The position numbers were made by a program, and so were the translations under genes. 64,000 nt of DNA from the NCBI RefSeq assembly GCF_900105995.1, contig NZ_LT629785.1, forward strand, positions 868,001-932,000, in the 5' to 3' direction. The stretch's first letter is position 1. Each line of letters starts with the position of its first letter. The DNA comes from Pseudomonas pohangensis. GTDB taxonomy: Bacteria; Pseudomonadota; Gammaproteobacteria; Pseudomonadales; Pseudomonadaceae. Shown here piece after piece: positions 25,727 to 34,069 of this stretch. The notes under the pieces are model-generated. The model was not told the DNA's origin. It saw only the letters and a program-made list of their open reading frames with translations, and did not search any database.

Positions 25727-27979
25727 ATGGAATCCAATAGTCAAATCATCGAGCGCAACCCGACTGCCCAGCGGCAGGATGAAGAGGGCGGCGAGATCGA
25801 TCCGCTCAAGCTGGCGCTGGTTGTCTGGCAGCGTAAATGGAGCATTCTTGCTCTGGTGCTGGTGGTCGGCATGCTCGCCAGCCTCTGGGCCAACTCGCTG
25901 ACCCCGATTTACCGCGCCGAGTCGACCATGCTGTTCGAGCGCAAAACGCCACCGGTGATGTCGCTTGAAATGATGTATGGCTTTGACAGCTTCGGTTTTG
26001 AATTCCTTGAAACCCAGATCGAGCTGCTCAAGTCGCGCGCCTTGGCCGAGCGCGTGGTGCGTGACCTCAACCTGACCAGCCATCCGGCCTTCGATCCCGC
26101 CCAGCAACCGAAGCAGGAACCTTCGCTATTCAGCCTGAGCGGTTTGCGCCAGAGATTTGCCGCCAACGAGGTGGTGCCGGTTACCTTGCCGGAAGATCTG
26201 CAGACCGAGCAAGCCGCAAGCGCGGCGCAAGTCTTTGATGCCGCCACCAGTGCGGTGATGGGCAGCACCAGCGTGGAGAAACTCGGCGACAGTATGCTGG
26301 TGCAGATCCAGGTGACCATGGCCGACCCGCAGCTGGCTGCCAGCATTGCCAATGCCCTGGGCAGCAGCTTTATCGAGAGTCAGCTGGAAGCCAATATGGA
26401 CATGTCCATGAGCGCCACCAGCTGGATGAACAGCCGTCTTGAAGATCTGCGTGACAAGCTCAAGGTCGCCGAAACCAACCTGCAGGCCTACCGCGAGTCG
26501 GAAGGTCTGGTTGATGTGAACGGGGTCGGCACCATCAGTGCCGCCGAGCTCAGCGGCACCGGTGACCGCATGATTGAAGCGCGCAGCCAGCGTGCCGAAG
26601 CCGAGAGCCAGTACCGTCAGGTACAGGGCATGCAGGGTAACTGGGAGCGTCTGTCCAGCGTGCCGGCGGTACTCGGTAACCCGCTGATCCAGTCGTTCAA
26701 GGGCGATGAAGCCAAGGCCCGGGCCCGAGTTCAGGAGCTGTCGCGACGCTATGGCCCCAAGCACCCGTCGATGCTGGCCGCGCAATCTGACTTGAATGCG
26801 GCTTCAGCCAGTTTGCGTGCCCAGGTCGAGCAGGTGGTGGCCGGCATCGAGCGCAACTACCAGCTGGCAGTGGCCAACGAGAACTCCCTGAAATCGTCCT
26901 TTGAGGCCAACAAGGAGCAGATGCAGGATATCTCGCGCAAGGAATTCAAGCTGCGCGCCCTGCAACGTGAGGTGGATGCCAACCGCACTCTTTACGAGAC
27001 CTTCATGAACCGCCTGAAGGAAACCTCGGCCACGGCCGATCTGGACCAAAGCAACGTGCGGGTGATCGACAAGGCCATCACCCCTGGCGGTCCGATCGCT
27101 CCGCAGAAGTCACGCATCGTACTGATTGCGGTGGCACTCGCCGCCCTGTTCGGTGTCGGTCTGACATTGCTGCTGGACTTCCTCAGCAATACCTTCCGTG
27201 GCACCGATGATGTCGAAAGCCGCCTGAACCTGCCGGTGCTGGGCATCCTGCCGCTGCTGAAGAACAAACAGCGCACCGAGCTGATCGGCATGTTCAAGAG
27301 CGACAAGGACAAGAGCTTTTCCGAATCGGTGCGTACCATCCGTACCGGTGTGGTGCTCAGCGGCGTTGATCATCCGCACAAGGTACTGGTCATCACCTCG
27401 TCCATCCCGGGGGAGGGCAAGAGCACCGTGGCTTCGAACCTGGCCTTCGCCCTCGGGCAGATGGAGAAGGTTCTGCTGATCGATGCCGACCTGCGTCGCC
27501 CGAGCCTGGCCAGGAGCTTCAAGTTCCCGGTCGGTACTCCGGGGCTGGCCAACCTGATTGCACACACGGCCAACCTGGAAGAGTGCATCAAGACCGTCGA
27601 TGGCATCGACGTGATGTGCGCCGGCACTGTGCCGCCCAACCCGCTTGAGCTGTTGTCCTCGCCGCGCTTTGCCAAAGCCATTGAGGCACTCAAGGCCCGC
27701 TACGAGCGCATCATCATTGACTCTCCACCGACTCAGGCGGTCAGCGATGCCATGGTGCTGGCCAAACAGGCCGATGGACTGATCTACGTGATCAAATCCG
27801 ACTCCACGCACATCCCGCTGGTGGAAAAAGGCGTCGGCCAGCTGCTGCAGAAGAACGTCCCGATCAAAGGCGTCGTACTTAACCAGGTCGACATCAAGAA
27901 AGCCCAGAAATACGGCTACAGCTACGGCGGCTATTACGACTACTACGGCTACAACGAAGGCAAAAAGTCCAAGGCCTGA
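25727..27979 (+). CDS. Wzc-like polysaccharide co-polymerase and BY-type tyrosine kinase
   Basis: A 750-aa inner-membrane protein controlling polymer length and export. Order: cytoplasmic N-terminus, membrane helix 1 (about 38-55), Wzz domain (IYRAESTMLFERKTPP), long periplasmic coiled coil with GNVR-type end (about 350-430), helix 2 (about 465-485; IVLIAVALAALFGVGLTLLL), then the kinase with Walker A SSIPGEGKSTVASN, Walker A' LLIDADLRRP and Walker B IIIDSPP, and a C-terminal Tyr cluster (YGYSYGGYYDYYGYNEG) that is autophosphorylated. I start it at 25727; the ribosome site is weak. A PHP phosphatase likely to reverse it begins at 63547. Confidence 0.94.
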   Translation: MESNSQIIERNPTAQRQDEEGGEIDPLKLALVVWQRKWSILALVLVVGMLASLWANSLTPIYRAESTMLFERKTPPVMSLEMMYGFDSFGFEFLETQIELLKSRALAERVVRDLNLTSHPAFDPAQQPKQEPSLFSLSGLRQRFAANEVVPVTLPEDLQTEQAASAAQVFDAATSAVMGSTSVEKLGDSMLVQIQVTMADPQLAASIANALGSSFIESQLEANMDMSMSATSWMNSRLEDLRDKLKVAETNLQAYRESEGLVDVNGVGTISAAELSGTGDRMIEARSQRAEAESQYRQVQGMQGNWERLSSVPAVLGNPLIQSFKGDEAKARARVQELSRRYGPKHPSMLAAQSDLNAASASLRAQVEQVVAGIERNYQLAVANENSLKSSFEANKEQMQDISRKEFKLRALQREVDANRTLYETFMNRLKETSATADLDQSNVRVIDKAITPGGPIAPQKSRIVLIAVALAALFGVGLTLLLDFLSNTFRGTDDVESRLNLPVLGILPLLKNKQRTELIGMFKSDKDKSFSESVRTIRTGVVLSGVDHPHKVLVITSSIPGEGKSTVASNLAFALGQMEKVLLIDADLRRPSLARSFKFPVGTPGLANLIAHTANLEECIKTVDGIDVMCAGTVPPNPLELLSSPRFAKAIEALKARYERIIIDSPPTQAVSDAMVLAKQADGLIYVIKSDSTHIPLVEKGVGQLLQKNVPIKGVVLNQVDIKKAQKYGYSYGGYYDYYGYNEGKKSKA

Positions 27980-28040
27980 TTCACAGGTTAAGTCTTTACT
28001 CCTCTCCCCATAGGGGATAGCAGCAAGGAGTTTGCGATTT

Positions 28041-28192
28041 TTGCGGGAGCGGCGCCCCGCCGCGAAAGGAGCCGTCAGCGAGGTACCGCGCCAAACCGTA
28101 GGAGCGGGCTTGCCCGCGAATGCTTTCCCGGAAAGCGCAAACGCGCTACTTGGCAACAGAGCAAAAAACAGCGCAGGCCAGCCAGCGCCTAG
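28041..28192. repeat. REP cluster upstream of the dehydrogenase gene
   Basis: A GCGGGAGCGGCGCCCCGCCGCGAAAGG palindrome, then GTAGGAGCGGGCTTGCCCGCGAATGC (28098-28123), then a degenerate inverse arm GCAGGCCAGCCAGCGCCTAG. It fills most of the gap 27980-28249. Confidence 0.8.
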
Positions 28193-28249
28193 GCAAAGCA
28201 GCTCCAGCAAGAACCAATAACCAACCCATCGCTTAACTGTGGAAATCCA

Positions 28250-29527
28250 ATGCTCGAACTGAAGGACGCCAGAATCGCGGTTATCGGCCTGGGCTATGTC
28301 GGCCTGCCGCTGGCGGTGGAGTTTGGCAAGCGTTACCCGACTACCGGTTTTGATATTCGCGCTGCGCGTATCGATGAACTGCGCCAGGGCAAAGACGCCA
28401 CGCTGGAGGTTTCGGCAGAAGAACTGGCTGCATCGGCGCAGCTGAGCTTCAGCGCCAGCCCTGAAGACTTGCGTGCCTGCAACGTCTACATCGTCACCGT
28501 ACCCACGCCCATCGATGCCGCCAAACGTCCCGACCTGACGCCGCTGATCAAAGCCAGCGAGCTGGTTGGCAGCCTGCTCAAGGGCGGTGATCTGGTGGTC
28601 TACGAGTCCACCGTCTACCCCGGTTGCACCGAAGAAGTCTGTGTGCCGATCCTGCAAAACCACTCCGGCCTGCAATTCAACAGCGACTTCTTCTGCGGCT
28701 ACTCGCCCGAGCGCATCAATCCCGGCGACAAGCAGCACCGGCTGAGCAGCATCCTCAAGGTCACCTCCGGCTCCACGCCGCAGGCTGCCGATTGCGTCGA
28801 TGCGCTGTACCGCTCGATCATCCAGGCCGGCACCCACAAGGCTGCCAGCATCCAGGTGGCCGAAGCTGCCAAGGTCATCGAGAACACCCAGCGCGACGTC
28901 AATATCGCCCTGATCAACGAACTGGCGCTGATTTTCAACCGCATGGGCATCGATACCGAAGACGTGCTCAAGGCAGCCGGCACCAAGTGGAACTTCCTGC
29001 CGTTCCGCCCCGGTCTGGTCGGCGGGCACTGCATTGGTGTCGATCCGTATTACCTGACGCACAAGGCACAGCAGGTCGGTTACCACCCGGAAGTCATCCT
29101 TGCCGGCCGCCGCCTCAACGACAACATGGGCGCCTATGTCGCCAGCCAGCTGGTCAAAGCCATGCTCAGGCAACGCATCCAGGTGGACGGCTCGCGCGTG
29201 CTGATCATGGGCCTGGCGTTCAAGGAAAACTGCCCGGATCTGCGCAACACAAGGGTGGTCGACATCATCAGCGAGATGCGCGAATACAACGTCAGCGTCG
29301 ACGTCCACGACCCATGGGCGGATGCCGCCGAAGCACTTCACGAATACGGCCTCACCCCGGTCAGCCAGCCGCAGACCGGGCACTACGACGGCATCGTCCT
29401 CGCCGTCGCCCACGATCAGTTCAAAGCCATGGGCGAAACGGCATTGCGCGCCCTCGGCAAGCCGCAGCACATCCTCTACGACCTCAAATACATCCTGCCC
29501 AAAGAAGCCAGCGACCTGCGGCTCTAA
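28250..29527 (+). CDS. tviB: UDP-N-acetylhexosamine C6-dehydrogenase (TviB/WbpO type)
   Basis: Four-electron NAD-dependent oxidation of UDP-GlcNAc or UDP-GalNAc to the uronic acid. The 425-aa protein has the NAD motif IAVIGLGYVGLPLAVEFG (about residues 9-26), VTVPTPID, the ESTVYPGCTEE loop, a central helix with NTQRDVNIALINELAL, and the catalytic Cys in GLVGGHCIGVDPYYL (about residue 260). The pattern is that of the TviB/WbpO/WbpA clan. Followed by the C4-epimerase gene, the same pairing as wbpO-wbpP and tviB-tviC, so the product is probably UDP-GalNAcA. High confidence in class; nucleotide-sugar preference is inferred. Confidence 0.93.
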   Translation: MLELKDARIAVIGLGYVGLPLAVEFGKRYPTTGFDIRAARIDELRQGKDATLEVSAEELAASAQLSFSASPEDLRACNVYIVTVPTPIDAAKRPDLTPLIKASELVGSLLKGGDLVVYESTVYPGCTEEVCVPILQNHSGLQFNSDFFCGYSPERINPGDKQHRLSSILKVTSGSTPQAADCVDALYRSIIQAGTHKAASIQVAEAAKVIENTQRDVNIALINELALIFNRMGIDTEDVLKAAGTKWNFLPFRPGLVGGHCIGVDPYYLTHKAQQVGYHPEVILAGRRLNDNMGAYVASQLVKAMLRQRIQVDGSRVLIMGLAFKENCPDLRNTRVVDIISEMREYNVSVDVHDPWADAAEALHEYGLTPVSQPQTGHYDGIVLAVAHDQFKAMGETALRALGKPQHILYDLKYILPKEASDLRL

Positions 29528-29630
29528 CCCCACCCGTTGGCCTGTGCAGTGATATTTTGTGGGAGCCCCGACCCGGGGCGAGCTTTTGCTTTGGCAACGC
29601 CCCGGCAGAAGTTACAGACACACATGCACC

Positions 29631-29693
29631 GTAGGGTGGGCTTGAACCCACCAAAACCCAGATCCAGAGGTGGTGGGCTGAAGTCCACCCTAC
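29631..29693. repeat. GTAGGGTGGGCTTGAACCCACC-type inverted repeat pair
   Basis: Same family as at 15.7 kb, between the dehydrogenase and epimerase genes; a partial GTGGGAGCCCCGACCCGGGGCG palindrome precedes it near 29559. Confidence 0.85.
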
Positions 29694-29743
29694 AAAGCTA
29701 AACCCGCAGCCAACGCTGTTAAACGAATCCACCGGCCACCCCA

Positions 29744-31024
29744 ATGACCCGCTACCAACAACTGCTCGCCGAACTGCCCAAAGTGCCCAAGACCTGGTTG
29801 ATCACCGGGGTCGCCGGCTTTATCGGCAGTAACCTGCTGGAAACCCTGCTCAAGCTCGACCAGCGTGTCGTCGGCCTGGACAACTTCGCCACCGGCCACC
29901 AGCGCAATCTGGATGAAGTCCAGTCACTGGTCACCCCGCAGCAATGGGCGCGCTTCCAGTTCATCAACGGCGACATCCGCAATCTCGACGACTGCCGCCA
30001 AGCCATGACCTTCACTGCACCGAACGTCGACTCGCCCACGAACACCATCGCTTCCGTAGGAGCGGGCTCGCCCGCGAATGCTTCACCGATTATCGAAAGC
30101 GCAGCACAAAACAACAGAACCAATCCATCGCAGGCAAGCCAGCTCCTACAAGAGCAAAACCAGACACCCCGGCAGGAAGGTTCAAACAGCTCGCCCGCGA
30201 CTGCCGCTGCGTCTGTAGGAGCGGGCTTGCCCGCGAATGCTTCCCCCCACCCAGCACAATCAATCCCCGTCGACTACGTCCTCCACCAGGCTGCCCTCGG
30301 CTCCGTCCCGCGCTCGCTGGAGGACCCCATCACCACCAACGCCACCAACATCGACGGCTTCCTCAACATGCTGGTCGCCACCCGTGATGCCCGGGTGCAC
30401 AGCTTCACCTACGCCGCCAGCAGCTCCACCTACGGAGACCACCCCGGCCTGCCCAAGGTCGAAGACCTGATCGGCAAGCCGCTCTCGCCCTATGCCGTGA
30501 CCAAATACGTCAACGAGCTGTATGCCGATGTCTTCGCCCGCAGCTACGGCTTCAACAGCATCGGCCTGCGCTACTTCAACGTATTCGGCAAACGCCAGGA
30601 CCCGGACGGCGCCTACGCCGCCGTGATCCCCAAATGGACCGCCGCCATGATCAAAGGCGAAGAGCTGTTCATCAACGGCGACGGCTCCACCAGCCGCGAC
30701 TTCTGCTATATCGACAACACCGTACAAGCCAATCTTTTAGCCGCCACGGCCACCGATGCGGCGGCGCGTAACCAGGTCTACAACGTCGCCGTCAGCGGTC
30801 GCACCGATCTCAACCAACTGCTGGCCGCCCTCAGGCAAAGCCTCGCCAGCAACGGCCTGAACTACGACAAACCAGCGGTCTACCGCGATTTCCGCGCTGG
30901 GGATGTGCTGCACTCCCAGGCCGACATCAGCAAGGCCCGGCGCCTGCTTGGCTATGCGCCGCAGTTCGACTTCTCGGCGGGCATAGAACAGGCGATGCCT
31001 TGGTATATAGGTTTTATGAAATGA
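29744..31024 (+). CDS. wbpP: UDP-N-acetylhexosamine C4-epimerase (WbpP/TviC type) carrying an in-frame REP insertion
   Basis: Extended SDR that epimerises UDP-GlcNAc(A) to UDP-GalNAc(A). NAD motif TGVAGFIGSNLLE (about residue 21), GLDNFATGHQRN, HQAALGSVPRS, catalytic SSSTYGDH and Y-x3-K (YAVTKYVNE), RYFNVFGKRQDPDGAYAAVIPKW. The 426-aa length is about 81 longer than WbpP (about 341 aa): residues about 95-175 are translated REP sequence (SVGAGSPANAS, SQASQLLQ, SVGAGLPANAS). Removing 243 bp restores the normal run from the AMT region to VDYVLHQAALG. The insertion is before the strand carrying HQAA, so it may be a tolerated surface loop or may inactivate the enzyme. The stop overlaps the next start (ATGA). 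Confidence 0.9.
   Translation: MTRYQQLLAELPKVPKTWLITGVAGFIGSNLLETLLKLDQRVVGLDNFATGHQRNLDEVQSLVTPQQWARFQFINGDIRNLDDCRQAMTFTAPNVDSPTNTIASVGAGSPANASPIIESAAQNNRTNPSQASQLLQEQNQTPRQEGSNSSPATAAASVGAGLPANASPHPAQSIPVDYVLHQAALGSVPRSLEDPITTNATNIDGFLNMLVATRDARVHSFTYAASSSTYGDHPGLPKVEDLIGKPLSPYAVTKYVNELYADVFARSYGFNSIGLRYFNVFGKRQDPDGAYAAVIPKWTAAMIKGEELFINGDGSTSRDFCYIDNTVQANLLAATATDAAARNQVYNVAVSGRTDLNQLLAALRQSLASNGLNYDKPAVYRDFRAGDVLHSQADISKARRLLGYAPQFDFSAGIEQAMPWYIGFMK
30026..30275. mobile_element. REP (BIME) insertion inside the epimerase gene, with 7-bp direct repeats
   Basis: GTCGACT occurs at 30026-30032 and 30269-30275, exactly 243 bp apart. Between them are a divergent REP pair (GTAGGAGCGGGCTCGCCCGCGAA and GCAGGCAAGCCAGCTCCTAC) and a further GTAGGAGCGGGCTTGCCCGCGAATGC. 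The length is a multiple of three and has no in-frame stop. The flanking repeat could be a target-site duplication or be chance. Confidence 0.8.
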
Positions 31025-31890
31025 GCTTGCTCAACTGGATTGAGTTTCAATCTTTGGGGGATGAAAGAGGCGGTTTAGTAGCGCTCGAGATTGGCATGGA
31101 AAAAGCGGTGCCTTTTGAAATCAAGCGGGTTTATTACATCCACCATACTGAAGCTGGCGTAAGCCGAGGCTTTCACGCCCACCACAATCTACGGCAAGTT
31201 GCCATTTGCGTAGCGGGCAAGTGTCGCATGGTGCTGGATGATGGTTTTAGCCGTGAGGAGACCTGGATGAATTCGCCTACCAGGGGGTTGCTAATTGAGA
31301 CTATGGTCTGGCGCGAAATGCACGACTTCAGCGACGACTGCGTACTATTGGTATTGGCTAGCGAACATTACGATGAATTAGATTACATTAGAAATTATAA
31401 TAGATTTATCGCTTCTAAGAAAACTCGAATTGTTAAGTATGACGAGCGTTTTTTAAAGTTATCTTGGGAGTGGCTTAATGATCCTGAAATAAAAGCGCTC
31501 ACAATGACGCCGGACTTCACTCGGTTGCAGCAGCTGGAGTTTTACAAGTCTCTGGATGGGAGGAGTAATTACAAGATTTTCGGTGTGATGTTTGGTGCTG
31601 AGCTTGTAGGCGCTTGCGGATTGAAAAATATTGAAGCTGAGGTTGCTGAGCTTTGGCTGTATATTGGAGTGAAAAAATACTGGGGAATAGGTATTGGAAG
31701 GGAGGTTGTCAATTTTTTGGAAGGTGAGGCGGCTTCAATTGGTTTAAAAGGCTTGTATCTAAAAGTTGCGGTTTCAAATATTTCGGCGCAAACATTGTAT
31801 AAAAAAAATGGATTTAAGGAAGTGATTACTGAAGCTGAAAGTTATCTTGTGATGGAGAAAAGCTTTGATTCTATCAGTAACAAGGTATGA
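31021..31890 (+). CDS. FdtA-like sugar 3,4-ketoisomerase fused to a GNAT acetyltransferase
   Basis: A 289-aa two-domain protein. Residues about 1-130 are a WxcM/FdtA-type cupin: SLGDERGGLVALE, then VYYIHHTEAGVSRGFHAHHNLRQVAICVAGKCRMVLDDG, with the RGxHAH hallmark of dTDP-4-keto-6-deoxyglucose 3,4-isomerases. Residues about 145-285 are a GNAT domain (LWLYIGVKKYWGIGIGREVVNFL as the acetyl-CoA loop, then NISAQTLYKKNGF). Order is cupin then GNAT. Together with the aminotransferase at 32806 this is the Fuc3NAc-type pathway; the GNAT could be the N-acetyltransferase. The start overlaps the epimerase stop by 4 bp. AT-rich from here on, unlike its neighbours. Confidence 0.85.
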   Translation: MSLLNWIEFQSLGDERGGLVALEIGMEKAVPFEIKRVYYIHHTEAGVSRGFHAHHNLRQVAICVAGKCRMVLDDGFSREETWMNSPTRGLLIETMVWREMHDFSDDCVLLVLASEHYDELDYIRNYNRFIASKKTRIVKYDERFLKLSWEWLNDPEIKALTMTPDFTRLQQLEFYKSLDGRSNYKIFGVMFGAELVGACGLKNIEAEVAELWLYIGVKKYWGIGIGREVVNFLEGEAASIGLKGLYLKVAVSNISAQTLYKKNGFKEVITEAESYLVMEKSFDSISNKV

Positions 31891-32809
31891 CTCAGAACAA
31901 AAAAGTGAGTGGGACAGCTTTGTAGCTGATTGTAAAAATACTCACTTTATGTTTTATCGTGATTATATCGAATATCATGCAGACAGATTTTTTGATTACT
32001 CCTTGGTGATAAGGGATGACCGCGGGACTATAGTTTCAGTTTTGCCGGCTAATGTTTCTGAGGGTATTATTTACAGCCACCAAGGACTTACGTTTGGAGG
32101 TTATTTAACGAATAATAAGATTGGCACAGAATTAATGCTTGCTGTTTTTGATGAGGTAAATTTATTCTTAAACAATAAAGGATTTAGTAAGCTTATTTAT
32201 AAGTGCTTGCCTCATATTTATCATGAGTTGCCGGCCGAAGAAGATCGTTATGCGCTTTTTGTTAATGATGCGACTCTTATTCGAAGGGATGTATCGGCAT
32301 CTATTTTTTTGGAGAATAAAGTTTCATATAGCAAGTTGAGAAAGCGCTGTATTAATAAGGCAATAAAAGAGAATGTGATAATAGAGCTTTCGACTTGTAA
32401 TGAAGAATTTTGGGCTTTATTGGGGAATGTTTTACTAAAAAAACACGGCGTGAAGCCTGTGCATGATTTGAAAGAAATTACAAGGTTGAGAGACCGGTTT
32501 CCTGAAAATATAAAAATCTTCGTTGCAAGACACCATGGTGTTGTGGTTTCAGGTGCTGTTATCTTTGAAACTAAAACAGTGGCGCACGCTCAGTATTTGG
32601 CAAGTGATGAACTTGGGCGTAGCTTGGGTGCTCTAGACTTGTTAATCGATAATTTAATCAATGAGCGATATCGAGATAAGAGGTTTTTTGATTTTGGAAT
32701 ATCAAATGAGAATTGTGGTCGCTTTCTAAATAAAGGTCTGATTGCCCAGAAAGAGGGTTTTGGTGCTCGCGCGATCGTGCATGATTTTTATGAGATCGAA
32801 ATTAAATGA
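31865..32809 (+). CDS. FemAB-like/GNAT acyltransferase
   Basis: A 314-aa cytosolic protein of the GNAT/FemAB-like superfamily found in polysaccharide loci. Recognisable parts are the N-terminal FVADCKNTHFMFYRDYIEYHADRF, GLTFGGYLTNNKIG, and the C-terminal half with IFVARHHGVVVSGAVIFETKTVAHAQYLASDE and RFFDFGISNENCGRFLNKGLIAQKEGFGARA, the FemAB-type ending. I give a TTG start at 31865, with GGAG about 8 nt upstream inside the preceding gene; they overlap by 26 bp. AT-rich. It probably modifies the sugar made by the flanking genes. Substrate unknown. Confidence 0.75.
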   Translation: MILSVTRYDSEQKSEWDSFVADCKNTHFMFYRDYIEYHADRFFDYSLVIRDDRGTIVSVLPANVSEGIIYSHQGLTFGGYLTNNKIGTELMLAVFDEVNLFLNNKGFSKLIYKCLPHIYHELPAEEDRYALFVNDATLIRRDVSASIFLENKVSYSKLRKRCINKAIKENVIIELSTCNEEFWALLGNVLLKKHGVKPVHDLKEITRLRDRFPENIKIFVARHHGVVVSGAVIFETKTVAHAQYLASDELGRSLGALDLLIDNLINERYRDKRFFDFGISNENCGRFLNKGLIAQKEGFGARAIVHDFYEIEIK

Positions 32810-33909
32810 TTCCCTTCCTCGATCTCAAAGCCATCAATGCAGTCAATCGTGACGAACTGATCGAAGCCTGCACCCGCGTGATCGACTCCGGCTGGTATAT
32901 CACCGGCAACGAACTGGCCTGCTTCGAAAATGACTTCGCCAGATACTGCGGTACCAGTCATTGCATCGGTGTGGCCAATGGACTGGATGCCCTGACGCTT
33001 ACCCTGCGCGCCTGGAAAGAGCTGGGCAGGCTCAAGGAGGGCGATGAAGTCATCGTCCCCGCCAATACCTATATCGCCAGCATCCTTGCCATCACCGAGA
33101 ACCGTCTGATACCGGTACTGGTTGAGCCCGATGAGGCCAGCTACAACCTGTGCCCTCTCAAGGCAGAAGCTGCAATCACGCCAAAAACCCGCGTCATTCT
33201 GGCTGTGCATCTTTACGGTCAGCTGGCCGACATGCCAGCCTTGCTGGAGGTTGCCGAACGTCACAACCTGCTGGTACTGGAAGACGCAGCACAAGCCCAC
33301 GGTGCCAGCCTGGATGGCCGTAAGGCCGGTAACTGGGGCGATGCCGCAGGCTTCAGCTTCTACCCCGGCAAGAACCTTGGTGCCCTGGGTGATGCGGGTG
33401 CCATCACCACCAGCGACGACGACCTTGCGCAAACCTTGCGTGCCCTGCGCAACTACGGCTCCCACGAGAAGTACCAGAACCTCTATCAGGGAGTGAACAG
33501 CCGTCTCGATGAAATTCAGGCAGCCATGCTTGGTGTCAAACTCAAATATCTGGATAAACAAACCGCGCAGCGCCGGCAGATTGCCAACCTCTACCTTGAA
33601 GGCATTAGCAACTCCGCCATCCAGCTGCCCTGTTGCCCCAACCCGGAACAACACGTCTGGCACCTGTTTGTCGTCCGCAGTCAGCAGCGCGATGCCTTGC
33701 AGCAGCACCTGACCGAAGCGGGAGTACAGACACTCATCCACTACCCGATACCGCCCCATCTGCAGCAGGCTTACGCGCAATGGAATGGCAGAAATTATCC
33801 GTTGACCGAGGCCATGCACCAGCAAGTGCTCAGCCTGCCGATGGGGCCGACCATGAGTGCCGATGATGCCCAAGCTGTTGTTCGGGCATGTAATCAATGG
33901 GCAGGTTGA
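32806..33909 (+). CDS. DegT/DnrJ/EryC1/StrS aminotransferase (FdtB/QdtB-like)
   Basis: PLP-dependent sugar aminotransferase of 367 aa that would aminate the C3 of the keto-sugar made by the FdtA-like domain. It shows MIPFLDLKAINA, the substrate-binding VANGLDALTLTL, VPANTYIASILAI, the PLP-phosphate region and the Asp in EDAAQAHGASLDGRKAG, and the Schiff-base Lys in FSFYPGKNLGALGDAG (about residue 187). It starts at ATGA overlapping the upstream gene stop. GC content returns to the host-like level here, against AT-rich genes on its left. rmlA/rmlB, needed to make its precursor, are not in the window. Confidence 0.92.
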   Translation: MIPFLDLKAINAVNRDELIEACTRVIDSGWYITGNELACFENDFARYCGTSHCIGVANGLDALTLTLRAWKELGRLKEGDEVIVPANTYIASILAITENRLIPVLVEPDEASYNLCPLKAEAAITPKTRVILAVHLYGQLADMPALLEVAERHNLLVLEDAAQAHGASLDGRKAGNWGDAAGFSFYPGKNLGALGDAGAITTSDDDLAQTLRALRNYGSHEKYQNLYQGVNSRLDEIQAAMLGVKLKYLDKQTAQRRQIANLYLEGISNSAIQLPCCPNPEQHVWHLFVVRSQQRDALQQHLTEAGVQTLIHYPIPPHLQQAYAQWNGRNYPLTEAMHQQVLSLPMGPTMSADDAQAVVRACNQWAG

Positions 33910-33950
33910 TGCATATCCAGCCAGTACCAGCTCAGTCAAGTGCACACTTC

Positions 33951-34013
33951 GTAGGAGCGTGCTTGCTCGCGAAGTTGTGGCGTAGTCTGTATCGCGAGCA
34001 AGCTCGCTCCTAC
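33951..34013. repeat. REP palindrome pair
   Basis: GTAGGAGCGTGCTTGCTCGCGAA and inverse ATCGCGAGCAAGCTCGCTCCTAC in the gap between the aminotransferase and Wzx genes. Confidence 0.9.
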
Positions 34014-34069
34014 AGATGCAGCGTGCTCACGTTTAACTCGTCCCGGCTCAGCATTTGCAGGCACTACCG

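Noticed and set aside
27110..29533. An 807-aa open frame on the minus strand opposite the Wzc-like and dehydrogenase genes.
   Set aside because: Antisense shadow of well-supported genes in high-GC DNA; composition is His/Gln/Asp-rich and matches no family.
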